Origin: Pseudomonas borbori
GTDB lineage: Bacteria; Pseudomonadota; Gammaproteobacteria; Pseudomonadales; Pseudomonadaceae
Reading direction: 5' to 3'
Length of the DNA stretch: 64,000 nt
Assembly: GCF_900115555.1 (NCBI RefSeq)
Contig: NZ_FOWX01000021.1
Location: forward strand, 27,699 to 91,698
Shown piece after piece: positions 56,071 through 63,660 of this stretch. A model generated the notes under the pieces. The model ran no database searches. It was given only the letters and a program-made list of their open reading frames with translations, and was not told the origin of the DNA. Position 1 is the stretch's first letter, and every line of letters begins with the position of its first letter. Position numbers and translations under genes: made by a program.

Positions 56071-57021
56071 GTGAGCGTAGTGGCGTGCGTGGCATTGGCG
56101 CTGTTGATGGGATACGCCATCCAGCGCGGCGGTACCTGCACGGTGGCGGCCCTGGAAGAGCTGGTCCAGCGGCGCCGCTGGACGCGGCTGCGGGCGTTGC
56201 TGGAAGCCTCGTTGTGGGTGCTCGGCGGGTTCGTTGTGCTGCGTGCGCTGGGGCATCTGCCGCACTTGCCGATGGGCTATCCGTTGCACTGGCATGCGGC
56301 AGTCGGCGGGGCCCTGCTCGGGCTGGGCGCCCTGATCAACGGCGGCTGCGTGTTTGCCGTGGTGGCGCGCGTCGGCTCCGGGCAATGGGCCTGGCTGGCC
56401 ACGCCGCCGGGCTTCCTGCTCGGCTACGGCGTGCTGGCGCGCTGGGTCGGCGTCGCGGCGGCCATGCCGCTGGCGCTGCCGGTGTGGCTGCAGGCGATTC
56501 CCCTGGGCTGGCTGGCGCTGATCGTCGCGGCGCTGCTGGTGCGCCTGGCCTGGCTGGTGTGGCGCGCCGCCGGGCACTGGCGCCAGGGTAAGCGGAGCTG
56601 GTCGCCGCACCAGGCCACCCTGGTCATCGGCCTGGTGTTCCTGTTGTTGTTCGTCAATCTCGGCGCCTGGGCCTATACCGATGTGCTGGCGGAGCTGGCG
56701 AGCGGCCGCTTCATGCACCTGGGCCTGCGCGGCTGGCTGCTGCCGGCATTGTTCGTCGGTGCGCTGTACGGCGGCTGGACGGCCGGGCTCTGGCAGCAGC
56801 GCTGGCCCGATCCCGTAACCCTGACACGTTGCTTCTGCGGCGGCCTGCTGATGGGGGCTGGCGCCGTGCTGGTGCCCGGCGGCAATGACAGCATGATCCT
56901 GTTCGGCATGCCGCTGCTGTGGCCCAACGCCTGGCTGGCGTTCGCCAGCATGTGCGCGGTGGTGCTGCTGGCCTTGTGCGGGCGCGAGCTTTGGCCGCGG
57001 GCGGCAGGCCGAAGCCCATAG
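56071..57021 (+). CDS. YeeE/YedE family (TsuA-like) sulfur-compound transporter
   Basis: Polytopic inner-membrane protein, 316 aa from GTG 56071 (AAGGAG 8 nt upstream). The family sulfur-transport motifs are IQRGGTCTVAAL, NGGCVFAVVARVGSGQWAW and GGNDSMILFGMPLL, with conserved Cys in the pore-lining positions (GTC, GGC, CFCGG). TsuA transports thiosulfate; substrate here is inferred only by family. No TusA-like partner is adjacent. Confidence 0.88.
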   Translation: MSVVACVALALLMGYAIQRGGTCTVAALEELVQRRRWTRLRALLEASLWVLGGFVVLRALGHLPHLPMGYPLHWHAAVGGALLGLGALINGGCVFAVVARVGSGQWAWLATPPGFLLGYGVLARWVGVAAAMPLALPVWLQAIPLGWLALIVAALLVRLAWLVWRAAGHWRQGKRSWSPHQATLVIGLVFLLLFVNLGAWAYTDVLAELASGRFMHLGLRGWLLPALFVGALYGGWTAGLWQQRWPDPVTLTRCFCGGLLMGAGAVLVPGGNDSMILFGMPLLWPNAWLAFASMCAVVLLALCGRELWPRAAGRSP

Positions 57022-57041
57022 AACGGCTGCGCAACCGGCTC

Positions 57042-57064
57042 AGTAGGGTGCGCCGTGCGCACCA
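57042..57064. repeat. Single GTAGGGTGCGC repeat arm
   Basis: AGTAGGGTGCGCCGTGCGCA plus CC between the transporter and the convergent chemoreceptor gene; one arm of the family at 13540. Confidence 0.6.
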
Positions 57065-57112
57065 CCCCCCCAGCCAGCAATGCGCCCTGCGCCCTGCGCA
57101 GCCTGCCGACGA

Positions 57113-59068
57113 TCAGTCCGTACGGAAACACCCCACCAGCTTGTTCAACTCACTGGATATTTGCGTCAGCGAGTGCGTGCTGGTTTTGGACACGCTGGAC
57201 ACTTCGCTGATACGACCGGCATCGCTGTGAATATCGGTGATATAACGGTTGATGTCTTCGGCCACCGCATGTTGTTCCTCGGCCGCGGTGGCAATCTGGG
57301 TGTTCATGTCCTTGATCGTCGTGACCGCCGCGTGCACGCCAGCAAATGCCTCCTCCACCTGGGCGGTAAAAGCCACCGAGTCGTTTGATTGCGCCAGGCT
57401 GTGCTGCATCTCCAGGGCCACGCTCTGGCTGCTGCTGACCAGTTTGCCGAGCAAAGCGTTGATCTGCTCGGTCGAATCGGAGGTTCGCTTGGCCAAGGCG
57501 CGAACTTCCTCGGCCACCACGGCGAAACCACGTCCTTGATCACCTGCACGCGCGGCCTCGATGGCGGCATTGAGCGCCAGCAGGTTGGTCTGCTCGGCAA
57601 TCCCGCGGATGGTGTCGAGAATGGCGGTGATGCCTTGGCTATTCTGCTCCAGTTGCCTGATCGACTCGGCTGCCTGGCGGATACGCTCACCCAGGCTGCC
57701 GACCTGGCTGACCATGAGGCCGATGATCTGCTGGCCTTTATGCGCCTGATCCTGGCCATGCTGAGCGGCTTCAGCGGCGCGGTTGCAGTTGATGGCCACT
57801 TCATTGGCCGTGGCGACCATTTCATGGAACGCAGTAGACAGCATGTCCACGGCCGTCGACTGGCGTTGTGCGCTGTCGTCGAGCTGGTCGGCCTGGGCTC
57901 CGATATCCATGGCCTCCCGCTCGACTTGCAGGCTGGAAGCGCGAATCTCCCTGATCAGGTTCTGGATACTGCCGACAAAGCTATTGAAGCCCTTGGCCAT
58001 TTGCGTCGTTTCGTCATTGCCCCTGATCTGCAAACGTTGCGTCAGGTCGGCCTCGCCGCTGGCAATATCGCGCAAGCCCGCCGAGGTATTGTTGATCGGC
58101 GCAATCAGCACTTTGGACAGTGCCACGCCGCACAGTCCGAAAATCACCACCAGAACACCGCCGAGCAGCGTGATCACCCACACCAGATGCCAGGCGCCGG
58201 CGCTGATTTCGCTGCTCTCGATCAGGCCGATATAGGTCCAGCCCAGGGTTTGCGACTTATACACACTGGCGTTGTAGTCTTTGCCATCCAGCTGCACGTC
58301 ATAAAAACCTGGCGGCTGGCTGGCGAGAAACCTGTACCCATCACCCAGGCTTGCCAAGGCTTTGAAACCGTATGTGGGATGCCTGGGGTCGGCCAATACT
58401 GTGCCGTCACTTTCCACCAACAACAGATAACCGTTGTTGCCAAAACGAATATTCTTGACCACTTCGGTCAACTTGTTCAGCGAGACATCCAGAGAGATGA
58501 CACCTGTTCCGCCATCGGCATCGATAAAGGTCTGCGCGGTGGAAATGATCACGGCGTTATCTTCTGCGAACTCGTAAGCCTGAGTGCGCACAGGCTGGCC
58601 ATTGCCCGTAAGCGCGGCCTTGAACCAAGGGCGTTGGCGCGGATCGTAGTGGGCGCGAATTTCCGACACTGGCCATTGCAGATAATGCCCCTGGCCAGTC
58701 GCCGCATACACATAGGCGTAACTGGGGTGCGATTTGCCAAGCTGCTCGAACAGCTCATAGAGCGCAACGCCAGCGCCACTGGCCGGGGGGCGTATTTTCG
58801 TTACCTGCGAGGCTTCTATATAGCTGGGAAGGCTGCTGTCGGCGGACTTCAACAGCCGGGTCTGCGCCAACAGCGAGACGTTTTCTGCGGCGCTTTCAAG
58901 GAACAAAGAGAATGCATTATCCACTTCATGAATCTGCTTGACGCTGCTCTGATTGAACAGCTCGCGCTCCCGCTGCATGGCCTGACTGGTGACAAACAGG
59001 GTAATAATCAGGACGGGAATCAAGGTCACGCCAATAAAGGCGGCGATCAGTTTGAAGCGAATAGTCAT
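57113..59068 (-). CDS. Methyl-accepting chemotaxis protein with dCache sensor domain
   Basis: Transmembrane chemoreceptor, 651 aa. TM1 is [20 protein letters not shown]. The periplasmic double-Cache domain (about 35-290) contains [13 protein letters not shown] and GVISLDVSL, residues at the positions of the amino-acid/amine-binding dCache motif. TM2 is [22 protein letters not shown], followed by HAMP and the signalling domain with the hairpin tip [32 protein letters not shown] (in part). There is no C-terminal CheR-binding pentapeptide. Ligand class (amino acid or related) is a suggestion only. Confidence 0.93.
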   Translation of the reverse strand: MTIRFKLIAAFIGVTLIPVLIITLFVTSQAMQRERELFNQSSVKQIHEVDNAFSLFLESAAENVSLLAQTRLLKSADSSLPSYIEASQVTKIRPPASGAGVALYELFEQLGKSHPSYAYVYAATGQGHYLQWPVSEIRAHYDPRQRPWFKAALTGNGQPVRTQAYEFAEDNAVIISTAQTFIDADGGTGVISLDVSLNKLTEVVKNIRFGNNGYLLLVESDGTVLADPRHPTYGFKALASLGDGYRFLASQPPGFYDVQLDGKDYNASVYKSQTLGWTYIGLIESSEISAGAWHLVWVITLLGGVLVVIFGLCGVALSKVLIAPINNTSAGLRDIASGEADLTQRLQIRGNDETTQMAKGFNSFVGSIQNLIREIRASSLQVEREAMDIGAQADQLDDSAQRQSTAVDMLSTAFHEMVATANEVAINCNRAAEAAQHGQDQAHKGQQIIGLMVSQVGSLGERIRQAAESIRQLEQNSQGITAILDTIRGIAEQTNLLALNAAIEAARAGDQGRGFAVVAEEVRALAKRTSDSTEQINALLGKLVSSSQSVALEMQHSLAQSNDSVAFTAQVEEAFAGVHAAVTTIKDMNTQIATAAEEQHAVAEDINRYITDIHSDAGRISEVSSVSKTSTHSLTQISSELNKLVGCFRTD

Positions 59069-59603
59069 ACATCCCTCTGTTTTATTATTTGTATCGTCCG
59101 GGAGGACTTACAAACATAAACCATGCGGGAATATCGACGCTTGCCTGAAATCGACCCGAATTTGTATGAACTCGCCCCGCCAATGCCGATCAAGATCCGG
59201 GTTGAGTGAAAGCGCCATCGAACGGCGGCGGAGTCCGAGGTTTCCCCTCAAGCCCTGCCAATATCCCAGGCCTGCTGATCTACCGCTCGGCGCAGTGCAG
59301 GTTCTATCTCGATAGGCCGGCGGGCTCTGCTTCCCGTTCATCGCGGTGCACATATCCAACACCTGGCCTTTGGCACTTGATGCCGGACTGGCGAATGGGC
59401 GACCCCGGCGTCCGGCAGGACGAAACGATCAACCCGTGGCATTCCCTTGAAGCACGAGTGTTGAGGTCAAAAGGGGCTGCCTAGACGTCAATTGGCCATT
59501 ATTTTTCGATGTTTATCTTCTGGTTCAAGCTGGACGCCGACCCGACGAACCATTTAGAGCGCCTCCGCGCCAGCGTGATGGCCATGACGATGGGCCGAAT
59601 ACA
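59069..59603. other. Region between chemoreceptor gene and the cassette array, no gene seen
   Basis: About 535 bp of mostly G+C-rich sequence with no convincing ORF. It holds the boundary between backbone and the integron array: no attC lies between it and the last cassette gene, so the terminal attC seems lost. Confidence 0.5.
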
Positions 59604-59822
59604 TTAAAGCCCTGATTCAATCATCAGTTTTATTTTTGTCGCTTTCTCGAAATGATCCAGTTCGTGGGTTCTTATCCACCATGTTGCAGCTTGCATAAGC
59701 AGCTCTGGATCATCATTTTTATTGGCGAAGAACGCGTAAAAAGAAACGCCAACCGACTCACCCTTGCTAAGTATTTTCTTCGTGCACACACCGACAATTT
59801 TATCTCTCAGGTCTTGTCGCAT
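59604..59822 (-). CDS. Cassette gene: DUF6500-like small protein
   Basis: 72 aa from ATG 59822 (GGGAG about 12 nt upstream); ATG 59843 would add seven residues but has no ribosome site. The sequence MRQDLRDKIVGVCTKKIL, GVSFYAFFANKNDDPELLMQAATWWIRTHELDHFEKATKIK (in part) resembles, from memory, the DUF6500 family. Soluble and mostly helical; no function known. It is the last cassette of the array (distal end), and no attC follows its stop. Confidence 0.7.
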   Translation of the reverse strand: MRQDLRDKIVGVCTKKILSKGESVGVSFYAFFANKNDDPELLMQAATWWIRTHELDHFEKATKIKLMIESGL

Positions 59823-59856
59823 TAGTTTGCAATGCTCCCTCATGATTGTTAGTGCG

Positions 59857-59930
59857 TTTAGCGTTTGATCAAGGGCGGTTTTTAGCCCGTTCCAGTGAGC
59901 GCAGCGAGCGGTTTAAAGCACTTGTTAGCC
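59857..59930 (-). other. attC site 1
   Basis: Recombination site of the LysE cassette. Core AACGGGCTAAAAACCGCCC stem. The R' core reads GCTAAAC where GTTRRRY is expected, so cleavage there may be impaired. Confidence 0.75.
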
Positions 59931-60012
59931 ACGAACTAATTGTTAATTTGAAATATTGCAGCACTTTACCTTATCAGCCTTTAAATGTCCCAAGTTAAAG
60001 GCGGTAATTGAC

Positions 60013-60642
60013 TCAGCGCTCTTGGAGTGCCAGACGTACGCCTAAGGAACAGTAGACAGCTCCAACAATATTTCCCTGCCATTTCAGTACCGCCGGGTTC
60101 TGGCGAAGAAAGTTACCAAAACTTCCCGCACATACAGCAAAAAACACCGTACTGATGAGGCCCAGCAGAACAAAAATTATACCTAGAATTGTCAACTGAA
60201 CCATGATAAATCCGTTTTCTGGCGTTACGAACTGGGGGAGAAATGCAAGGAAAAACAGTGCTGTTTTAGGATTTAGAACCTCGGTAAGCATAGCTTGCCG
60301 AAAAGCAATGTCCGCTGAGAACGGCAGCATAATACTGCCCCCCAAATCTGTTGGCCTCCTGTCCATTAATGCGCGAATGCCGAGGTAAATTAGGTACGCT
60401 GCGCCAATATATTTCACGATGCTAAACAGTACTGCCGAAGTGGCAATAATTGCCGAGACACCAATGACTGCCATCAAAGTGTGGATTACGTCACCCGCAG
60501 CAACTCCTACGCCAGTTGCTAAACCTATCTTTGTCCCCGAACTTGTCGCTCGCGCGACTGTAAGAAGCGTGGCAGGACCTGGAATAAATACAAAGCCAAA
60601 CACGATTGCGATATAGGTAATCAATGTGGTTGGTTCAATCAT
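60013..60642 (-). CDS. Cassette gene: LysE/RhtB-family exporter
   Basis: Six-helix inner-membrane amino-acid/metabolite exporter, 209 aa. Family signature at the N-terminus FGFVFIPGPATLLTVARATSSGTKIGLATGVG (in part; the GPxxL/T motif), with YIGAAYLIYLGIRAL. AGGGA precedes the ATG. It is the largest transporter among the cassettes and A+T-richer than the backbone. About 70 nt separate its stop from attC 1. Substrate unknown. Confidence 0.9.
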   Translation of the reverse strand: MIEPTTLITYIAIVFGFVFIPGPATLLTVARATSSGTKIGLATGVGVAAGDVIHTLMAVIGVSAIIATSAVLFSIVKYIGAAYLIYLGIRALMDRRPTDLGGSIMLPFSADIAFRQAMLTEVLNPKTALFFLAFLPQFVTPENGFIMVQLTILGIIFVLLGLISTVFFAVCAGSFGNFLRQNPAVLKWQGNIVGAVYCSLGVRLALQER

Positions 60643-60664
60643 TGAAAATTTCCCTAATGAGCTT

Positions 60665-60740
60665 GGCTAACGTTTGGCCAAGGGGCGGGCTTTAGGCCGT
60701 CCCAGTGAGCGAAACGAACGATTTGAGCCAGTTGTTATGT
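60665..60740 (-). other. attC site 2
   Basis: Same 76-bp architecture, GGGCGGGCTTTAGGCCGTCCC stem with one change; bounded by GGCTAAC and GTTATGT. The stop codon of the VOC gene (60735-60737) lies inside it. Confidence 0.85.
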
Positions 60741-61100
60741 GTTTGCCGGCTCATTAAATAGCACCCTGTTTGAAAATGGGTCTGTTACCGTAAAGCAACG
60801 ATCACCCCATGGAGCCTGCTCAATTGCCGGCTTACTGTACTTATACGGCCGGGAAGTAACCTCGTGATAGAGCGCTTCAAGATCACTTACGTTGACAAAA
60901 ACCTTACTGCCAGGCGTGCAATCGCCCGAATGTTCGCTGAGATGGAAGACAAGATTTCCTTTTGACACCTGCATGTAGATGGGAAAACCCGGCTCAAAGC
61001 GGTGTTCCCAATCCAGATTCATACCCAAAAATTCGAGGTAAAACTCTTTCGCTTTGTCTTCATCGAAAATTCGCAAAATAGGTATTGTTTGAAATTCCAT
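60735..61100 (-). CDS. Cassette gene: VOC-fold (glyoxalase/bleomycin-resistance-like) protein
   Basis: Vicinal-oxygen-chelate protein, 121 aa from ATG 61100 (AAGGA 6-7 nt upstream). IPILRIFDEDKAKEFYLEFLGMNLDWEHRFEP, LVFHLSEHSGDCTPGSKVFV, and the closing DPFSNRVLFNEP are characteristic of bleomycin-binding-like members. Bleomycin-type resistance is possible but not shown. Stop TAA lies within attC 2, as is usual for cassette genes. Confidence 0.88.
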   Translation of the reverse strand: MEFQTIPILRIFDEDKAKEFYLEFLGMNLDWEHRFEPGFPIYMQVSKGNLVFHLSEHSGDCTPGSKVFVNVSDLEALYHEVTSRPYKYSKPAIEQAPWGDRCFTVTDPFSNRVLFNEPANT

Positions 61101-61116
61101 GCTCGATCCTTGATTA

Positions 61117-61195
61117 CACATGACGTTTGTTTAAGGGGCCGGCTTTAGCCGGTCCCGAGTGAGCGAAGCGAGCGGCTTGAACCAGTTGTTAGCTT
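61117..61195 (-). other. attC site 3
   Basis: Same family with a diverged stem (GGGGCCGGCTTTAGCCGGTCCC). The stop codon of the next gene is inside (61189-61191). Confidence 0.8.
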
Positions 61196-61962
61196 TGCTC
61201 TTCAACGGGCATGCCCCTCAGAATCATCTCAAATGTATATTCTGTATTGCAGTGATCGCATTTGAATTTGTAGCCATCTTCTATTTTGGAGAAAAATACT
61301 GATGCTTCGCTGTGGCAAACGCCGCACTCAAAAACGTACTTTGCCCCGAATGAAACATGGTCTTCGGAGGATTTAATCGCATGCGTTACGCGACATGAGT
61401 CGTTTTGGCATTCAATTGATTCATTGGAGTTAACATAATGGGTTGTGTATACGATATTTTGACCGCAAGCTTCGCATGGGAAGTGTTGATAACTACCTTT
61501 TACTACTATTAAATTCCCTTTGGTCAACTTGCCTAATTGCTCGAATATCTTAGTGATTTGTGTTTTGTTGATGGCATAGCTTGCAAGCTTCTTGGGCATT
61601 GGAAGATGTAGATAACTTCCTAGCGAGTTATACAGCTTGTTTAGATCCTTTATTGGGATATTGTTGTAGGTTATTGTGTCTATTGGCTCGCCATTTCCAT
61701 CAGATATGCTTAGGTGCAAGTCCTTGTCGGCGAGGTCGTCGAATGCTAACAATAATTTTATTGCTTTATTCGGCTGCCAGGTTTCTATTACTGTTTTTGG
61801 TATGTCTTCAGCTCCAGCTAGCAGTTGCTGGTACGCGTGAGCTTCAATGAAGTACCTCAACTCTAAGCAGGCGTATCGTAAATCCTGTAAATCGTTGCTA
61901 GCTAGTAACGACTTGGCTTTCTCGTAATGAAGCTCTTTTTCGTACCTATTTATATCTGCCAT
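61189..61962 (-). CDS. Cassette gene: HEPN-like helical domain plus two zinc ribbons
   Basis: Unrecognised 257-aa protein. The N-terminal helical part (about 1-60) reads LRYACLELRYFIEAHAYQQLL, followed by WQPNKAIKLLLAFDDLADKD, a pattern seen in HEPN-like proteins associated with defence loci (from memory). The C-terminal third has four CxxC-type knuckles: CEAC ... CQNDSC and CGVC ... CDHC, i.e. two zinc ribbons. Soluble. GGAAA precedes the ATG. A nucleic-acid-binding or antiphage role is a guess from domain type and integron context. Confidence 0.75.
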   Translation of the reverse strand: MADINRYEKELHYEKAKSLLASNDLQDLRYACLELRYFIEAHAYQQLLAGAEDIPKTVIETWQPNKAIKLLLAFDDLADKDLHLSISDGNGEPIDTITYNNIPIKDLNKLYNSLGSYLHLPMPKKLASYAINKTQITKIFEQLGKLTKGNLIVVKGSYQHFPCEACGQNIVYTTHYVNSNESIECQNDSCRVTHAIKSSEDHVSFGAKYVFECGVCHSEASVFFSKIEDGYKFKCDHCNTEYTFEMILRGMPVEEQS

Positions 61963-61980
61963 CAGGTTTCCGGTATGAAG

Positions 61981-62056
61981 AGCTAACGTTTGGTTAAGGG
62001 GCGGGCTTTAGCCCGTCCCAGTGAGCGCAGCGAACGGTTTGAACCAGTTGTTAGGT
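61981..62056 (-). other. attC site 4
   Basis: Full-length site with the GGGGCGGGCTTTAGCCCGTCCC stem; bounded by GCTAAC and GTTAGGT. Contains the stop codon of the next gene. Confidence 0.9.
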
Positions 62057-62458
62057 TTTAGCTGCCTCAATGGCTTTATTTGCCTTTTCTAAAATGTTCT
62101 TCTCTTGATCAAGCCTGCACAGATAAAGAGTGTCGGAGTCATTAATTTTTATGATTCGGTACATTTGACTTGATGGTGGGTCGCCTATTGGCTCGCAATA
62201 GACATGCCGGACATCAAATACGCTTTGAGGGTGAATGCCTTTTGAGAACTGTGGCAATTCTGAGTCGAGAAATCCAATCCATTCGCCGGCGTGGCATTCT
62301 TTATACATGCTGGACTTGCAGTAAGAGTAGTTATTTTTTGAGACTGATTCTGGCCACTGCTCCAACATGGTCATTTCGATTTTAACTGTGTGCTGTATAA
62401 AGAAATAGATGCCGACAAAGAATGCTATGCACAATGCGACACTGGTTTTTTTGGGCAT
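62051..62458 (-). CDS. Cassette gene: small membrane-anchored protein
   Basis: Unrecognised 135-aa protein. One N-terminal membrane segment (VALCIAFFVGIYFFIQHTV) and a soluble, probably periplasmic, domain with Cys residues (YCKSSMYKECHAGEW, VYCEPIG, YLCRLDQ). GAGGAG precedes the ATG. The exported Cys-rich head suggests disulfides. Its TAG/TAA-type stop lies inside attC 4. No family recognised. Confidence 0.75.
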   Translation of the reverse strand: MPKKTSVALCIAFFVGIYFFIQHTVKIEMTMLEQWPESVSKNNYSYCKSSMYKECHAGEWIGFLDSELPQFSKGIHPQSVFDVRHVYCEPIGDPPSSQMYRIIKINDSDTLYLCRLDQEKNILEKANKAIEAAKT

Positions 62459-62480
62459 TGCTGCTCCTCGGCTTCTTGAT

Positions 62481-62556
62481 ACCTAACGTTTGGTTAAGGG
62501 GCGGGCTTTAGCCCGTCCCAGTGAGCGAAGCGAACGATTTGAACCAATTGTTAGGC
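62481..62556 (-). other. attC site 5
   Basis: 76 bp from ACCTAAC to GTTAGGC, both matching the integron core consensus RYYYAAC/GTTRRRY. The best preserved site of the array. Confidence 0.93.
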
Positions 62557-62568
62557 AGAAATCTCCGC

Positions 62569-62748
62569 TCATTTTAGCTTGTAACCGCACCACAGGCAGT
62601 TCTTCCTTGTGATGCTAAAAGCGAGAATATTATGCCCAAGATAAAATGGTGTGTGATTGCATTTGGGGCATCTTAGTACATGGCTTTTGATTGTAAAGTA
62701 AAGAAAGACCCAAAAACAGCGCTTACTATAAGTATTATGTGCATCCAT
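62569..62748 (-). CDS. Cassette ORF: zinc-ribbon protein or C-terminal half of a frameshifted gene
   Basis: 59-codon ORF not in the same frame as its neighbour: MDAHNTYSKRCFWVFLYFTI ... HVLRCPKCNHTPFYLG ... NCLWCGYKLK. CPKC and CLWC form a classic zinc ribbon near the C-terminus. It overlaps the 3' end of the 72-codon ORF (62673-62891) in the -1 frame. No ribosome site is evident at its own ATG. Either a separate overlapping gene or the continuation of the upstream ORF by frameshift. Confidence 0.5.
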   Translation of the reverse strand: MDAHNTYSKRCFWVFLYFTIKSHVLRCPKCNHTPFYLGHNILAFSITRKNCLWCGYKLK

Positions 62749-62891
62749 CTATTAATGGATGGGATTGCTAAAGTTAGTGTTAATACTGTAAGTGCATATA
62801 TAACAAAGACCTTGCCGCCTCGAATGAATATGGAGTGAAATTCTTGCTCTCGCGAAAGCCACTCGGATTTTATTCTTGGGTCATCGAACAC
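62673..62891 (-). CDS. Cassette ORF: two-helix membrane protein (possibly N-terminal half of a split gene)
   Basis: 72 aa from GTG 62891, with AAGG 8 nt upstream and attC 6 just before it. Two hydrophobic helices are VFVIYALTVLTLTLAIPSI and MHIILIVSAVFGSFFTL, after a charged N-terminus (FDDPRIKSEWLSREQEFHS). It stops shortly after the second helix, where the zinc-ribbon frame takes over (TCAAAAGC near the end). No family recognised. Confidence 0.6.
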   Translation of the reverse strand: MFDDPRIKSEWLSREQEFHSIFIRGGKVFVIYALTVLTLTLAIPSINRWMHIILIVSAVFGSFFTLQSKAMY

Positions 62892-62907
62892 TTTACTGAC
62901 CTTTTCT

Positions 62908-62983
62908 GCCTAACGTTTGGTTATGGGGCGGGCTTTAGCCCGTCCCAGAGAGCGCAGCGAACGATTTGAACCAGTTGTTAGAA
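62908..62983 (-). other. attC site 6
   Basis: 76 bp from GCCTAAC to GTTAGAA with the GGGGCGGGCTTTAGCCCGTCCC stem. Contains the stop of the VOC gene (62978-62980). Confidence 0.9.
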
Positions 62984-63370
62984 TGCACCGACACGAACTT
63001 GAAGAACATTGCCTTCAGGGTCATGACCATCACAAACCATATTTCCTTGAAACTCCCACTCACGCTCTGGGCCATTCAGTTTGCCACCTAACCGCACAGC
63101 AACTTCCCGTGCAGCGATAAGACTTTGAACGGACAAACAAAGCTTGATTGCTGTGTTTTCTCGACGTTCTGGTGGTGATGAGATGGTGATTTGAGCTGCG
63201 ATTGCAGGAGCGATGGCTACCACTGAAAGTTGAAAATTGGGAGACTCAAGCAACACATAGTCAGGTTCTTGCTGGACGACTGGCAGACCAGCAAGCTCGG
63301 AATAAAACTGGCTCACGCGCTCAATATCCTTTGCATAGATGACCGCGCCTGCGACGAATTGACCTTGCAT
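62978..63370 (-). CDS. Cassette gene: VOC-family (glyoxalase) protein
   Basis: Vicinal-oxygen-chelate protein, 130 aa. AGAVIYAKDIERVSQFYSELAGLPVVQQEPDYVLLESPNFQL (in part) and the C-terminal CDGHDPEGNVLQVRV carry the typical ends of the paired beta-alpha-beta-beta-beta modules. AAGGA precedes the ATG. Different subfamily from the VOC gene at 60735. Role unknown: small-molecule modification or resistance is possible. Confidence 0.88.
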   Translation of the reverse strand: MQGQFVAGAVIYAKDIERVSQFYSELAGLPVVQQEPDYVLLESPNFQLSVVAIAPAIAAQITISSPPERRENTAIKLCLSVQSLIAAREVAVRLGGKLNGPEREWEFQGNMVCDGHDPEGNVLQVRVGAF

Positions 63371-63408
63371 TCGATCTTCCTTGGAGCCGCTCGGTGCAGC
63401 TGTGTGTG

Positions 63409-63484
63409 TTCTAACGTTTGGTTAAGGGGCGGGCTTTAGCACGTCCCAGTGAGCGTAGCGAACGATTTGAACCACTAGTTAGGT
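63409..63484 (-). other. attC site 7
   Basis: Same repeat with one stem change (TTTAGCACGTCCC); ends GTTAGGT. The attC of the IS-disrupted cassette to its right. Confidence 0.85.
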
Positions 63485-63491
63485 GCTTGCG

Positions 63492-63653
63492 TTATTTAAA
63501 CCCAACCAGATTTATGTAAGAAACTCCCTTTATACCCATTTGGGACTCTGTGTGGGCTGACTCAATGTAAGCATTTTTAACCCCACACTGGCATATTTTA
63601 TTGATGTTGTTTTTTATTGCACCTTCAATGCTGTGGTCGAAGCTAAACGCACT
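63492..63653 (-). pseudogene. 3' end of a cassette gene cut by the IS element
   Basis: Open minus-strand frame without a start: SAFSFDHSIEGAIKNNINKI, CQCGVKNAYIESAHTESQMG, then IKGVSYINLVGFK and TAA at 63492-63494, 8 nt before attC 7. The 5' part is replaced by IS sequence from about 63654-63661. The last 54 codons have cassette-like composition. Family not recognised with confidence. Confidence 0.65.
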
Positions 63654-63660
63654 CCCCCGG

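Larger units (their letters stand above)
59604..63660 (-). mobile_element. Sedentary integron gene-cassette array (7 attC sites)
   Basis: Small A+T-rich genes, all on the minus strand, separated by seven near-identical attC sites of about 75 bp; several stop codons lie inside the attC sequence, as is usual for cassettes. In cassette orientation the sites run CCTAACAACTGGTTCAAATC ... CAAACGTTAGG. The leading end (attI, intI) must lie to the right, beyond the IS element. No integrase is in the window. Confidence 0.9.

Noticed and set aside
59857..63484. Regularly spaced repeats as a CRISPR array
   Set aside because: Repeats are about 76 bp, lie 250-900 bp apart and enclose genes; they have integron core sites and no cas genes.
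59857..63484. tRNA-like elements (GGTTTGAACCAG in each repeat)
   Set aside because: The T-loop-like string is part of the attC fold; no cloverleaf, anticodon arm or CCA-proximal stem can be drawn.
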